Below, piece by piece: positions 25,696 through 35,368 of a DNA stretch of 64,000 bases. This DNA is from JAKAWQ01 sp035509315. Its GTDB lineage: Bacteria; Pseudomonadota; Alphaproteobacteria; Acetobacterales; Acetobacteraceae. The position numbers and the translations under genes were made by a program. The number at the start of each line of letters is the position of its first letter. The first letter of the stretch is position 1. The DNA is taken from positions 124,001 through 188,000 of the forward strand of contig DATJLS010000080.1 of assembly GCA_035509315.1 (NCBI GenBank), given 5' to 3'. The notes beneath the pieces were generated by a model. It saw nothing but the letters and a program-made list of their open reading frames with translations, was not told the origin of the DNA and ran no database searches.

Positions 25696-26709
25696 ATGAC
25701 CGATCCGCGCGCGCTGCACGCACGTCTTTTCACGATCGATACGCATATCGACATTCCCTGGCCGGACCGGGGCGATGCGTTCGGGCCGAGCGAGCGGCGG
25801 GTCGATCTCGCGAAGATGCAGGCGGGTGGGCTCAAGGCGGGCTGCTTCGCCGCCTATGTGCCGCAGGGTCCGCGCACGGCGGAGGCCGAACGGGCGGCCT
25901 TCACGCGCGCCCAGGCGATGCTCACCGCGATCGGCGGCATGGCGGGCAATCATAACGGTATCCGCGCGCGCACCGCCCGCACCGCCGCCGAGATCGAGGC
26001 GGCTGCCGAGGAAGGCGCGCTCGCCGTCGTCCTGGCGGTGGAGAACGGCTATGCCATCGGCACCGAGCTCGACCGGCTCGACGCGCTTGCCGCCCTCGGC
26101 GCGCGCTACCTCACCCTTACCCATAACGGGCACAACGCGCTTGGCGATGCCGCCGTTCCGCGTGCCGATCTCGGCGATGAAGCGAGGCTGCATGGCGGGC
26201 TCAGCGAATTCGGCCGGGCGGCGATCGCGCGGCTCAACGCCCTCGGCATGCTGGTGGATATTTCGCACACCGCGAAGAGCACCATGCTCGAGGCGGTATC
26301 CCTCTCGCAGAGTCCCGTCGTTGCAACCCACGCCTCCATCCACGCGCTCTGCCCCCATCCGCGCAATCTCGACGATGAGCAACTCGATGCGCTGGCGGCG
26401 AAGGGCGGTGTCGTGCAGATCACCGCCGTGCCCGCCTTTCTCCGCCCCCACGCCAAGGAAAGCGAGGTTGGACCCGCCGATTTCGCCGACCATATCGATT
26501 ACGCGGTGCGCAGGGTCGGAATCGCCCATGTCGGCATTTCGTCCGATTTCGATGGTGGCGGTGGCTTCCGGGGCTGGCGCGACGCCGCCGAGAGCCCGAA
26601 CATCACGGCCGAGCTCGTGAGCCGCGGCTACGATGAGGCGGCGCTCCGCCTTCTCTGGGGCGGCAATTTCCTGCGCGCCATGCGCGCCGCCGAGGCGCTG
26701 GCCGAATGA
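25696..26709 (+). CDS. Membrane dipeptidase, peptidase M19 family
   Basis: The 337-residue metallodipeptidase has a TIM-barrel amidohydrolase fold. The first metal ligands are in I-D-T-H-I-D (about 15-20); the bridging Glu is probably in A-V-E-N-G; further ligands are in L-T-H-N, V-D-I-S-H and A-T-H-A-S. The end S-S-D-F-D-G-G-G and G-G-N-F-L-R match the family. It hydrolyses dipeptides, including D-amino-acid-containing ones, and has no signal peptide. The frame is open further upstream inside metW; ATG 25696 gives the normal start. It overlaps the next gene by 4 bp. Confidence 0.9.
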   Translation: MTDPRALHARLFTIDTHIDIPWPDRGDAFGPSERRVDLAKMQAGGLKAGCFAAYVPQGPRTAEAERAAFTRAQAMLTAIGGMAGNHNGIRARTARTAAEIEAAAEEGALAVVLAVENGYAIGTELDRLDALAALGARYLTLTHNGHNALGDAAVPRADLGDEARLHGGLSEFGRAAIARLNALGMLVDISHTAKSTMLEAVSLSQSPVVATHASIHALCPHPRNLDDEQLDALAAKGGVVQITAVPAFLRPHAKESEVGPADFADHIDYAVRRVGIAHVGISSDFDGGGGFRGWRDAAESPNITAELVSRGYDEAALRLLWGGNFLRAMRAAEALAE

Positions 26710-27551
26710 GCGCCCCGCCCACCCTGCGCCTCCCCGACGGCACCCCCGTGCCCGCGCTCGGCCAGGGGACTTGGCACATGGGCGAGCAGAAGCGCCAGGC
26801 CGCATCCGAGATGGAGGCACTCCGCCTCGGCCTCGATCTCGGCCTCACCTTGATCGACACCGCGGAGATGTATGGCTCGGGCGGTGCCGAGCGGGTGGTC
26901 GCGGAAGCGATCGCCGGGCGGCGGGACGAGGTGTTTCTGGTCTCGAAGGTCATGCCGCAGAATGCCACGCACACGGGCACCAGGGCGGCCTGCGAGCGCA
27001 GTCTGAAACGGCTCGGGACGGACCGGATCGATCTCTACCTGCTGCACTGGCCGGGAGCGACTCCGATCGACGAGACCGTCGCGGCCTTCGAGACGTTGCG
27101 CGCGGAAGGAAAGATCCGCGCCTGGGGTGTCTCGAATTTCGATGTCGCCGGGATGGAGGCGCTGGCAACCGTGCCCAACGGCATGGTCTGCGCCACCAAC
27201 CAGGTGCTCTACAATCTCGAGGAGCGCGGGATCGAGTTCGACCTTCTGCCTTGGTGCGCGGCACGCGGAATACCCGTGATGGCCTATACGCCTCTCGGCC
27301 AGGGCGGCCGGCTCCTGCGTTCGCGGGCCCTGGGGCAGATCGCGGCGCGGCACAATGTCGCCCCGGCGACGGTGGCGCTCGCCTTTCTGCTCACTCGGCC
27401 GGGAACGATCGTCATTCCGAAGGCGGTGCAGCCGGCGCATGTGCGGGCGAACGCAGCTGCTGCCGCGCTCCGTCTCGATGCGGAGGATCTCGCCGCGCTC
27501 GACGCCGCCTTCCCGCCGCCGCGGCGGGCCCAACCATTGTCCATGCTTTGA
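26706..27551 (+). CDS. Aldo/keto reductase
   Basis: The 281-residue (beta/alpha)8 NADPH-dependent oxidoreductase carries G-L-D-L-G-L-T-L-I-D-T-A-E-M-Y (catalytic Asp and Tyr), the Lys in L-V-S-K-V-M, and L-H-W-P-G (His). W-G-V-S-N-F-D is the usual strand-loop. The C-terminal NADP-binding I-V-I-P-K-A region is present. It resembles the YeaE/plant-type AKRs; the physiological substrate is unknown. ATGA overlap with the dipeptidase gene suggests an operon. Confidence 0.88.
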   Translation: MSAPPTLRLPDGTPVPALGQGTWHMGEQKRQAASEMEALRLGLDLGLTLIDTAEMYGSGGAERVVAEAIAGRRDEVFLVSKVMPQNATHTGTRAACERSLKRLGTDRIDLYLLHWPGATPIDETVAAFETLRAEGKIRAWGVSNFDVAGMEALATVPNGMVCATNQVLYNLEERGIEFDLLPWCAARGIPVMAYTPLGQGGRLLRSRALGQIAARHNVAPATVALAFLLTRPGTIVIPKAVQPAHVRANAAAAALRLDAEDLAALDAAFPPPRRAQPLSML

Positions 27552-27577
27552 CGCCCCGCCACTTCTGGCGAGGCGTC
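27550..27577 (+). terminator. Hairpin at the 3' end of the aldo/keto reductase gene
   Basis: Arms GACGCC-C-CGCC and GGCG-A-GGCGTC pair as 10 bp with one C/A mismatch around ACTTCT. The hairpin starts within the stop codon and is followed by GAAGTTCTTTCT, a modest U-rich tail. A Rho-independent terminator is likely. Confidence 0.6.
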
Positions 27578-27626
27578 GAAGTTCTTTCTAAACTGCATTG
27601 AAGCAAGCCCCGAGGGGGAGGATGGC

Positions 27627-28505
27627 ATGCAAGGACGTTTCGATCGCGCGGCTGAAGATCTCGGCAATATCGTGCATCTCGAGCACGTGAACACGCGCGT
27701 CCCAGACCAGCGGCTCGCGACGATCTTCTATATCTCGGGGCTTGGCCTCACCCGCGATCCCTATCTGATGACCGGCACCGACAATATGTGGGCGAATATC
27801 GGCAGGAGCCAGTTCCACCTGCCGACCGGTAAGCCCGAAGTGCTGCGCGGTGTCACCGGCCTTGTCCTGCCCGACCGCGCGGCACTGCTCCGGCGGCTCG
27901 CTGCCATTCGCGATCCGCTCGCCGGCACCGATTTCGATTTCCGCGAGGAAGTGGAGCATGTGCTGGTGACCTCGCCCTGGGGCAACCGCGTCCGCGTTCA
28001 TGTGCCGGACCCGCGCTTCGGCCCGATCTCGCTCGGCATCCCTTACGTCGCCTTCGACGTGCCGCGCGAGACGGCCGAGGCCATCACACGCTTTTATCGC
28101 GAAGTCTTCGCGACACCGGCAACCCTCGAGGAGGGCGGGGAAGGAAAGCGGGCGCGGGTGATGGTCGGCGCCGATCAATTTCTTCTTTTCGAGGAGACGG
28201 ACCGTTCGCCCCCGCCCTTCGACGGGCATCATATCGCGATCTACATCGCCAATTTCTCGGCGCCGCACCACTGGCTCCGCCAGCGCAACCTGGTGACCGA
28301 AGAGAGCGACCAGCACCAGTGGCGATTCGAGCAGATCGTCGATCCCGTGGATAGCAGGCCGCTCTTCACAATCCAGCACGAGGTGCGCAGCATGCGCCAC
28401 CCCTTCTGCAATCGCCACCTCGTCAACCGGGACCCCGCGCAGACGAACCGCAACTACGCGCCCGAGCATGAGAGTTGGCGCTGGGCGATGACGAGCGTCT
28501 TCTGA
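27627..28505 (+). CDS. VOC superfamily (glyoxalase/bleomycin-resistance fold) protein
   Basis: The 292-residue protein appears to have two VOC modules: the first begins LEHVNTRVPDQRLATIFYISGLGL (about 18-41), the second near YVAFDVPRETAEAITRFYREVFATP (about 139-163), with H-H-I-A-I-Y-I-A-N-F as a likely metal-ligand strand. VOC proteins include glyoxalases, dioxygenases and isomerases; nothing here fixes the reaction. GAGGGGGAGG is a good ribosome-binding site. It is a single gene with the aldo/keto reductase hairpin before it and an E-type repeat after it. Confidence 0.7.
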   Translation: MQGRFDRAAEDLGNIVHLEHVNTRVPDQRLATIFYISGLGLTRDPYLMTGTDNMWANIGRSQFHLPTGKPEVLRGVTGLVLPDRAALLRRLAAIRDPLAGTDFDFREEVEHVLVTSPWGNRVRVHVPDPRFGPISLGIPYVAFDVPRETAEAITRFYREVFATPATLEEGGEGKRARVMVGADQFLLFEETDRSPPPFDGHHIAIYIANFSAPHHWLRQRNLVTEESDQHQWRFEQIVDPVDSRPLFTIQHEVRSMRHPFCNRHLVNRDPAQTNRNYAPEHESWRWAMTSVF

Positions 28506-28507
28506 CG

Positions 28508-28550
28508 AAGATCGGAGGTGGAATCGCCGCAGATCTGAATCATGCTCTAA
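28508..28550 (+). repeat. E-family intergenic repeat, single-module copy
   Basis: The short copy contains CGGAGGTGGAATCGCCGC, AGATCTGAATCATG and the terminal CTCTAA. Only the first hairpin module is present. The cysNC TAG stop codon (28547-28549, minus strand) lies in its terminal CTCTAA. Confidence 0.65.
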
Positions 28551-30451
28551 CGCACGATACCGCGGCGGCGGAGATTGGCGATCACCTCGTCGGCCAGGGA
28601 TTCGGGCGTATGCCCGATCGTGGAAAGATGGATCTCCGGGGTCTCCGGTGGTTCATAGGGGGCGTCGATGCCTGTGAAATTGCTGATCTGGCCGGCGGCG
28701 ACCTTCGCATAGAGCCCTTTCGGATCGCGCCTCCGGCACTCCTCGATCGGTGTATCGACGAACACTTCGAGGAAAATGCCGTCCTCGAGGCCGGAGCGCG
28801 CCATCGCGCGGTCGGCGCGATAGGGTGAGATGAATGAGGCGATCACGATCAGCCCCGCATCGGCGAAGAGCTTCGCCACCTCGGCCACGCGGCGGATATT
28901 CTCGACGCGATCGGCCTCGGTGAAGCCGAGATCGCGGTTGAGGCCGTGGCGGACATTGTCCCCGTCCAGCACGTAGGTGTGGTGGCCAATGGCATGCAGC
29001 TTGCGCTCGACGAGATTGGCGATCGTCGATTTGCCGGCACCGGAAAGGCCGGTGAACCAGAGAATCGCCGGGGCCTGATCCTTGAGCGCGGCGCGCGCAG
29101 CACGATCGACATCGAGATGCTGCCAGGTGAGGTTGGTGCCGCGGCGAAGCGCGAAATCGATCGTTCCCGCGCCTGCGGTCTCGTTCGACATCCGGTCGAT
29201 GACGATGAAGCTGCCGAGGGCGCGGTTGGTGGCATAGGGCTCGAAGGCGATCGGCGAGGAAAGCGAGAGATTGACCACGCCGACATCGTTGAGATGCAGC
29301 TCCTTCGCCGCCAGATGCTCGTGCGTGTCCACATTGATGCGATGCTTGATCGCGGTCACGCTGCCCGCGACCGTCCGCGTCCCCGACTTGAAGAGATAGG
29401 AGCGGCCGGGGAACAACGGGGTCTCGCTCATCCAGACCAGATGGGCGGCGAACTGCTCGGCGACCGGGGCCGGCGCGGAAGCCGCCGCGAGCACATCCCC
29501 GCGCGAGACATCGATCTCCTCGGCGAGCACCAGTGTCACCGCTTCGCCGGCGCGAGCCTCGCGAAGCTCACCCTCCATGGTAACGATGCGCGCGAGCGTG
29601 GTCGTCTTGCCGGAAGGCAGGATGGTGAGCGCATCGCCCGGGCGGACACGCCCGCTCGCCACCGTGCCGGCATAGCCGCGGAAATCGAGATGTGGGCGGT
29701 TCACCCATTGCACCGACATGCGGAAGGGCGTGCTCGCCGGATCGACCTCGATCTCGACGGTTTCGAGATATTCGAGAAGGGTCGGGCCTTCGTACCACGG
29801 CGTGTTCGACGAGAGGCGGGTAATGTTGTCCCCGAAGCGCGCGGAGAGCGGGATCGCCTGCAGACTGGTGAAGCCGAGACCGGCTGCAAAGCGTTCATAA
29901 TCGGCCTCGATTGCGGCAAAGCTCTCCGGATCGAAGCCGACCAGGTCCATCTTGTTCACCGCCAGAACGACATGGCGGATGCCGAGGAGTGAGGCGATGA
30001 AGGAATGCCGGCGCGTCTGGGTGACGACCCCTTTCCGCGCATCGATCAGCAACACGGCGAGATCGGCGGTGGAGGCGCCGGTCGCCATGTTGCGCGTATA
30101 TTGCTGGTGGCCTGGCGTGTCTGCGACGATGAAGCGGCGCCGTTCCGTGGCGAAGAATCGATAGGCGACATCGATCGTGATGCCCTGCTCGCGCTCGGCC
30201 TCGAGCCCATCCATCAGCAGGGCAAAATCGATCCCCTCGCCCACGGTGCCGAACTTGCGGCTGTCATGCTCGAGCGCGGTGAGCTGATCCTCGAACAGAG
30301 CACGGGTTTCGTACAGCAACCGGCCGATCAGCGTCGATTTGCCGTCATCGACGCTGCCGCAGGTGAGGAAACGAAGCAGCCCCGCGTCCTGAGGCAGGCG
30401 GAGGACCGCGGAAAAATCTTCGGCGGCGGGCGCCGGCGCGATCTCCGGCAT
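28547..30451 (-). CDS. cysNC: Bifunctional sulfate adenylyltransferase subunit 1/APS kinase (CysN-CysC)
   Basis: The 634-residue fusion has an N-terminal translation-factor GTPase (G-S-V-D-D-G-K-S-T-L-I-G-R, D-T-P-G-H-Q-Q-Y, N-K-M-D-L-V) with two beta-barrel domains to about residue 430, then an APS kinase domain (F-T-G-L-S-G-A-G-K-S-T, D-G-D-N-V-R-H-G-L-N, F-I-S-P-Y-R). With CysD it makes APS from sulfate and ATP at the cost of GTP, then phosphorylates APS to PAPS. Fusions of this type (NodQ) are common in Alphaproteobacteria. It overlaps the cysD stop by 1 bp, and its own stop codon is contributed by an E-family repeat. Confidence 0.95.
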   Translation of the reverse strand: MPEIAPAPAAEDFSAVLRLPQDAGLLRFLTCGSVDDGKSTLIGRLLYETRALFEDQLTALEHDSRKFGTVGEGIDFALLMDGLEAEREQGITIDVAYRFFATERRRFIVADTPGHQQYTRNMATGASTADLAVLLIDARKGVVTQTRRHSFIASLLGIRHVVLAVNKMDLVGFDPESFAAIEADYERFAAGLGFTSLQAIPLSARFGDNITRLSSNTPWYEGPTLLEYLETVEIEVDPASTPFRMSVQWVNRPHLDFRGYAGTVASGRVRPGDALTILPSGKTTTLARIVTMEGELREARAGEAVTLVLAEEIDVSRGDVLAAASAPAPVAEQFAAHLVWMSETPLFPGRSYLFKSGTRTVAGSVTAIKHRINVDTHEHLAAKELHLNDVGVVNLSLSSPIAFEPYATNRALGSFIVIDRMSNETAGAGTIDFALRRGTNLTWQHLDVDRAARAALKDQAPAILWFTGLSGAGKSTIANLVERKLHAIGHHTYVLDGDNVRHGLNRDLGFTEADRVENIRRVAEVAKLFADAGLIVIASFISPYRADRAMARSGLEDGIFLEVFVDTPIEECRRRDPKGLYAKVAAGQISNFTGIDAPYEPPETPEIHLSTIGHTPESLADEVIANLRRRGIVR

Positions 30452-31482
30452 CAGAAATATCCCTCGCGCTTCTTGCGTTCCATCGAAGCGGTCTCGTCAC
30501 GGTCGATCAGCCTGCCCATCCGTTCGGAGGTGCGGAAACCGAGCATCTCGGCAATGATGGCGGGAAGCGTGTCGGCCGTGGACGGCATCGCGCCGGTCAG
30601 CGGATAGCAGCCGAGCGAACGGAATCGCACCCGGCGCATCTCCGGCGTCTCACCTTGGTTGAGGCGCATCCGCTCGTCATGCACGACGATGAGCTGACCG
30701 TCCCGCTCCACCACGGGCTGAGGCTTGGCATAATAGAGCGGCACGATCGGGATGTTCTCGGCGAGGATATATTGCCAGACATCGAGCTCAGTCCAGTTCG
30801 AAAGCGGAAAGACACGGATCGATTCGCCCGGCCGGATGCGGCCATTATAGAGGCTCCAGAGCTCGGGGCGCTGTTTCTTCGGGTCCCATTCCTGCGCGGC
30901 GCTGCGGAAGGAGAAGACGCGCTCCTTGGCGCGGGATCGCTCCTCGTCCCGCCGCGCGCCGCCGAAGGCGGCATCGAACCCGCCGGCAGCAAGCGCCTGC
31001 TTGAGCGCCTCGGTCTTCATCACCTGCGTGTAGTGGGCGCCGTGATCGAACGGGTTGATGCCCCGCCGCACGCCATCCTCGTTCGTGTGCACGATCAGGT
31101 CGAGCCCGAGGCGCCGCGCTGTCTCGTCCCGGAAGGCGATCATCTCACGGAACTTCCAGGTGGTATCGATATGCAGAAGCGGAAATGGCGGCTTGGCAGG
31201 GTGGAAAGCCTTCATCGCCAGGTGCAGGAGCACCGAGGAATCCTTGCCGATGGAGTAGAGCAGGACCGGCTTGCTGAATTCCGCCGCGACCTCACGGAAG
31301 ATGAAGATGCTCTCATCCTGCAGGCGCTTGAGATGCGGGCTGAGCGCCTGTGACTCCGTGCCGGCCGGCGCCGGCATGCGTGGCGGAACGAGACCGGTCG
31401 GCGCCGCTCCTTCTTCGCGCAAACCCGTGATCATCGCCGGCTCACCATTCCCTGGCCAGAGACCTGGACGCGCGTCCGGCAT
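30451..31482 (-). CDS. cysD: Sulfate adenylyltransferase subunit 2
   Basis: The 343-residue PAPS-reductase-fold protein binds ATP through the P-P-loop motif L-Y-S-I-G-K-D-S-S-V. Other hallmarks are H-I-D-T-T-W-K-F, F-G-G-A-R-R-D-E-E-R-S-R-A-K-E and F-P-L-S-N-W-T-E-L-D-V-W-Q-Y-I. It adenylates sulfate together with the CysN GTPase. The first ~35 residues are Pro/Gly-rich and not conserved, so the ATG at 31434 is an alternative start. It is divergent from the soeA-like gene, placing sulfate activation and sulfite oxidation back to back. Confidence 0.94.
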   Translation of the reverse strand: MPDARPGLWPGNGEPAMITGLREEGAAPTGLVPPRMPAPAGTESQALSPHLKRLQDESIFIFREVAAEFSKPVLLYSIGKDSSVLLHLAMKAFHPAKPPFPLLHIDTTWKFREMIAFRDETARRLGLDLIVHTNEDGVRRGINPFDHGAHYTQVMKTEALKQALAAGGFDAAFGGARRDEERSRAKERVFSFRSAAQEWDPKKQRPELWSLYNGRIRPGESIRVFPLSNWTELDVWQYILAENIPIVPLYYAKPQPVVERDGQLIVVHDERMRLNQGETPEMRRVRFRSLGCYPLTGAMPSTADTLPAIIAEMLGFRTSERMGRLIDRDETASMERKKREGYF

Positions 31483-31793
31483 TCAGGGAGCCCCCGCGAT
31501 CGCGATGGTGGGCAGAGACGCAGCGGAAGAGGCGCAAACGGGCATGACGGATCCTTCGCTTTGAGGGCGCTCGATGGTCCACCGGTTCAGGGGCAGGTGC
31601 CTATCATCGGCCTGCCCTCTCAAGCCAGTGAGGATCGCGGGTTGTGCGGCTGCCTGGGGGTGCACGCTCGGAGCCTATCGTTCTATTTGGACGAACGAAA
31701 ACACAAAATTGTTTTGTTTGATCTATCTTTCCAACCCGCCCACCTTCACCTGTACCGCCGAGCGCGGCGACGCTCCATCGGAACGGGGTGCTT
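31483..31793. promoter_or_regulatory. Divergent promoter region between cysD and the soe-like operon
   Basis: This 311-bp spacer contains no gene I can support. Its centre (about 31675-31735) is markedly AT-richer than the surroundings and includes a short inverted repeat, ACAAAA-TTG-TTTTGT, at 31703-31717. A shared control region for cysD and soeA is the natural interpretation. No clear CysB or other named operator is recognisable. Confidence 0.45.
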
Positions 31794-34610
31794 ATGCCGG
31801 GTGAAACCATCCCACTCTCCAACCCCATCGGTGATACGGTCAAGGCAACCACTTGCTATATGTGTGCCTGCCGCTGCGGCATCCATGTCCATCTCAGGGA
31901 TGGCAGGGTCCGCTATATCGAGGGCAATCCCAACCACCCGGTGAATCGCGGCGTGCTCTGCGGCAAGGGCTCGGCCGGGATCATGCAGCATTATTCCCCG
32001 GCGCGGCTCCGAAGCCCGCTGCTCAGGATCGGCGAGCGGGGGGAAGGCCGCTTCAAGGAGATCAGCTGGGACGAGGCGCTCGGGGTCGCGACCGGCTGGC
32101 TCGGCCGCATCCGCGCGACCGATCCGCGTCGGCTCGCCTTCTTCACCGGGCGCGACCAGAGCCAGGCGCTGACAGGGTTTTGGGCGAAGGAGTTCGGCAC
32201 CCCCAATTTCGCCGCTCATGGAGGGTTCTGTTCGGTCAATATGGCGGCAGCGGGGCTCTATTCGGTCGGGGGCAGCTTCTGGGAGTTCGGCGAGCCGGAT
32301 TGGGAGCACGCCCGGCTCTTCCTGCTCTTCGGCGTTGCCGAGGACCATGATTCCAACCCGATCAAGATCGGGCTTTCCCGCCTCAAGGCACGCGGGACGC
32401 GGATCATCTCCATCAATCCCGTGCGCACCGGCTATTCGGCCATCGCCGATGAATGGGTGGGACTTCGTCCCGGCACGGACGGGCTCTTCATCCTCTCGAT
32501 CATCCATCTGCTGCTGGCGGCCGAGCGGGTCGATCTCGATTTCCTCGCCCGCTACACCAATGCCGGCTGGCTCGTCGTGCGCGATCCGGGCGGCGCCGGG
32601 GACGGCCTCTTCGCCCGCGACGCCGAGGGGAGGGTGCTGACCCAGGACCGCGCCAGCCGGGAAGTGGTCGAGGCCGGCCGGCACGGCACGGCGCCCCGCC
32701 TCGCCGGCGAAGCCCGCTTGGCGGATGGCAGGCTCACGGTGCCGGTGTTCCAGCTTCTGGCGGAACGCTATCTCAATTCCTCTTACGCGCCGGAAGCGGT
32801 CGCCGCGCGCTGCGGGATCCCGGCGGAGACGATCCGGCGCATCGCCGCCGAGATCGCCCAGGCCGCGTCCGAGATCGTGACCCTGCCCCATGCGTGGACA
32901 GACAGTGAAGGCGCGCGGCATGCGGAAATGCGGGGACGGCCGGTCGCGATGCACGCGATGCGCGGCATCTCCGCCCACAGCAACGGATTTCAGACCTGCC
33001 GCGCGCTGCATTTGCTGCAGATGCTGATCGGCGCTGTCGATACTCCCGGCTCCTGGCGCTACAAGGCGCCCTATCCACGCCCGACGCCGCCGCACACCCC
33101 GCCGGGCGGCAAGGACGTCCGGCCCGAGACGCCGCTTTCCGCTATGCCGCTCGGGATGCCGACCGGCCCGGAGGATCTTCTGGTCGATGACGAGGGCGCC
33201 CCGCTTCGTATTGATCACGCCTTTTCGTGGGAAGCGCCGCTCGGCCTGCACGGGCTGATGCACACCGTCATCGCCAATGCCCATGCGGGGGATCCGTACG
33301 CGATCGACACGCTCTTTCTCTATATGTCGAACATGGCGTGGAATTCCTCGCCCGAGCCTGAGGAAACCGCGCGCCTTCTCACCGACAAGGACGAGACCAC
33401 CGGCGAGTACCGCATCCCGCATCTGATCTACGCGGACGCTTATTTTTCCGAGACCGTCGCCTATGCCGATCTCGTCCTGCCGGACACGACCTATCTCGAA
33501 CGCTTCGACTGCATTTCTCTGCTCGACCGGCCGATCGGCAATGCCGAGGGGCCGGCCGACGCCATTCGCCAGCCGGTGGTCGCGCCGGACCGCGATGTCC
33601 GCCCCTTCCAGGATGTGCTGATCGATCTCGGCGCGCGGCTTGGCCTGCCAGCCTTCATCAAGCCCGACGCCAGCGCGCGCTATGCGAGCTATGCGGACTA
33701 CATCGTCCGTCACGAGCGCCGGCCGGGCATCGGCCCGCTTGCCGGCTGGCGCGGCAACGGCACGCAATCCGGCCGCGGGGCGCCCAACCCCTCACAGCTC
33801 GAGCACTATGTCGCCAATGGCTGTTTCTGGCGTCACGAGCTGCCGCCGGAGGCGCACTACTTCAAGTTCGCGAACCGCGATTATCTGGAGGCGGCGACCG
33901 CGCTCGGCCTGATCGAGAAGCCCGAGAAGATCACGCTGCAGCTCTATGCCGAGCCCATGCAACGGTTCCGTCTCGCCGGGCTCGGCCATGGGCGCGTTCT
34001 GCCGCCGCCCGATCTTCGCGAGCGCGTCGCCCGCTATTGCGATCCCCTGCCTTTCTGGTACCCGCCCTTCGAGCAGGAGACGGCCGACGAGGCGGAATTC
34101 CCGCTCTCGGCAATCACCCAGCGTCCGATGCCGATGTACCATTCCTGGGGCTCGCAGAATGCCTGGCTTCGGCAAATCCATGCCCGCAATTTTCTTTATA
34201 TTGCCCCGGAGACCGCACGCTCTCTCGGACTCGCGGACGGAGACTGGGTGAGGGTGAGCAGCCGGAGCGGCAGCGTGACCTGCCCGGTGCGGATCATGGA
34301 AGGTGTAAATCCGCTCACGGTCTGGACCTGGAACGCGATCGGCAAGCGTGCCGGAGCCTGGATGCTCACCTCCGACGCGCCGGAATCGCGGCAGGGCTTT
34401 CTCCTCAACCATGTGATCGCGACCTTCCTGCCCATGCGGAACGGGCGGCGCCTGCCGAGCAGCGACCCCGTCACCGGCCAGGCCGCGTGGTACGATGTGC
34501 GCGTGCGGATCGAGAAGATGGCACGCGGCAAGGAAGAGACGATGCCGCATCCGAAGCCGCTCCCGCCACCGGACGGATTGCTCGCGGCGGCGCAGCGGCT
34601 GCGCGCATGA
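31794..34610 (+). CDS. soeA: Molybdopterin oxidoreductase, sulfite dehydrogenase (quinone) SoeA-like
   Basis: The 938-residue Mo-bis-MGD enzyme of the DMSO reductase superfamily has an N-terminal [4Fe-4S] site at C21, C24, C28 and C56. A Cys at about 146 (GGFCSVNMAAAG) is the likely Mo ligand. S-I-N-P-V-R-T-G-Y-S and later A-Y-F-S-E-T-V-A-Y-A-D-L-V-L-P belong to the family. No Tat signal is seen, in line with the cytoplasmic orientation of SoeABC. The enzyme would oxidise sulfite to sulfate. Substrate is inferred from gene order (soeA-soeB-soeC) and the divergent cysD-cysNC; thiosulfate, polysulfide or DMSO-type substrates remain possible. GTG 31788 is an alternative start. Confidence 0.8.
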   Translation: MPGETIPLSNPIGDTVKATTCYMCACRCGIHVHLRDGRVRYIEGNPNHPVNRGVLCGKGSAGIMQHYSPARLRSPLLRIGERGEGRFKEISWDEALGVATGWLGRIRATDPRRLAFFTGRDQSQALTGFWAKEFGTPNFAAHGGFCSVNMAAAGLYSVGGSFWEFGEPDWEHARLFLLFGVAEDHDSNPIKIGLSRLKARGTRIISINPVRTGYSAIADEWVGLRPGTDGLFILSIIHLLLAAERVDLDFLARYTNAGWLVVRDPGGAGDGLFARDAEGRVLTQDRASREVVEAGRHGTAPRLAGEARLADGRLTVPVFQLLAERYLNSSYAPEAVAARCGIPAETIRRIAAEIAQAASEIVTLPHAWTDSEGARHAEMRGRPVAMHAMRGISAHSNGFQTCRALHLLQMLIGAVDTPGSWRYKAPYPRPTPPHTPPGGKDVRPETPLSAMPLGMPTGPEDLLVDDEGAPLRIDHAFSWEAPLGLHGLMHTVIANAHAGDPYAIDTLFLYMSNMAWNSSPEPEETARLLTDKDETTGEYRIPHLIYADAYFSETVAYADLVLPDTTYLERFDCISLLDRPIGNAEGPADAIRQPVVAPDRDVRPFQDVLIDLGARLGLPAFIKPDASARYASYADYIVRHERRPGIGPLAGWRGNGTQSGRGAPNPSQLEHYVANGCFWRHELPPEAHYFKFANRDYLEAATALGLIEKPEKITLQLYAEPMQRFRLAGLGHGRVLPPPDLRERVARYCDPLPFWYPPFEQETADEAEFPLSAITQRPMPMYHSWGSQNAWLRQIHARNFLYIAPETARSLGLADGDWVRVSSRSGSVTCPVRIMEGVNPLTVWTWNAIGKRAGAWMLTSDAPESRQGFLLNHVIATFLPMRNGRRLPSSDPVTGQAAWYDVRVRIEKMARGKEETMPHPKPLPPPDGLLAAAQRLRA

Positions 34611-35359
34611 CCTCCCTCCCCACGCCCCGGCCGGGCGCGAAAAAGCTCGGCCTCGTCATCGATCTCGATACCTGCGTCGGCTGCCATGCCTGCGCGGTCA
34701 ATTGCAAGGAATGGAACAATGGCGGCTATCCCGCGCCGCTGCCGGATTACGATCCCCATGGCGCGAAGCCGGACGGCGTGTGGTTCAACCGCATCCATAC
34801 GTTCGAGGCGGGTGAGGGCGCGGCGGGCCGCACCGTCCATTTCCCGCGTTCCTGCCTGCATTGCGACGAGCCCGCGTGCGTCACCGTCTGCCCCACCGGC
34901 GCTTCCTACAAGCGCGCGGAGGACGGGATCGTGCTGGTCAATGCCGAGCACTGCATCGGCTGCAAGCTCTGCTCCTGGGCCTGCCCTTACGGCGCGCGCG
35001 AGTTCGACGAGGATGCGGGGGTGATGAAGAAATGCACCCTCTGCATAGATAGAATTTATAACGAAACGATCCCCGAGGCCCAACGCGTGCCAGCCTGCGT
35101 CGCCACCTGCCCCGCCCATGCGCGGCATTTCGGCGATCTCGGCGATCCGGAGAGCGCGGTTTCGGAACTGGTGCGCAACCGCGGCGGCTATGATTTGATG
35201 CCGGAAATGGGCTATCGCCCGGTCAACAAATATCTTCCGCCGCGCAAGAACACGTGCCGCGCGCCGGCGCTTCCCGAACCGCCGACCAATGGCGCGAAAG
35301 CGAACGGCAATGTGAGCGAGCGCCTGCTCGCCTGGCTCGACCGCGCGCTTTCGTCCTGA
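34607..35359 (+). CDS. soeB: Four-cluster ferredoxin-like subunit, SoeB-like
   Basis: The 250-residue electron-transfer subunit carries four cysteine groups: C-V-G-C-H-A-C-A-V-N-C, C-L-H-C-D-E-P-A-C-V-T-V-C-P, C-I-G-C-K-L-C-S-W-A-C-P, and C-T-L-C-I with P-A-C-V-A-T-C-P. They predict four [4Fe-4S] centres as in DmsB/PsrB/SoeB. It would carry electrons from the Mo subunit to the membrane anchor. It has no signal peptide. ATG 34607 overlaps the soeA stop (ATGA); the longer open frame upstream lies inside soeA and is rejected. Confidence 0.9.
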   Translation: MTSLPTPRPGAKKLGLVIDLDTCVGCHACAVNCKEWNNGGYPAPLPDYDPHGAKPDGVWFNRIHTFEAGEGAAGRTVHFPRSCLHCDEPACVTVCPTGASYKRAEDGIVLVNAEHCIGCKLCSWACPYGAREFDEDAGVMKKCTLCIDRIYNETIPEAQRVPACVATCPAHARHFGDLGDPESAVSELVRNRGGYDLMPEMGYRPVNKYLPPRKNTCRAPALPEPPTNGAKANGNVSERLLAWLDRALSS

Positions 35360-35368
35360 GAGCACGCA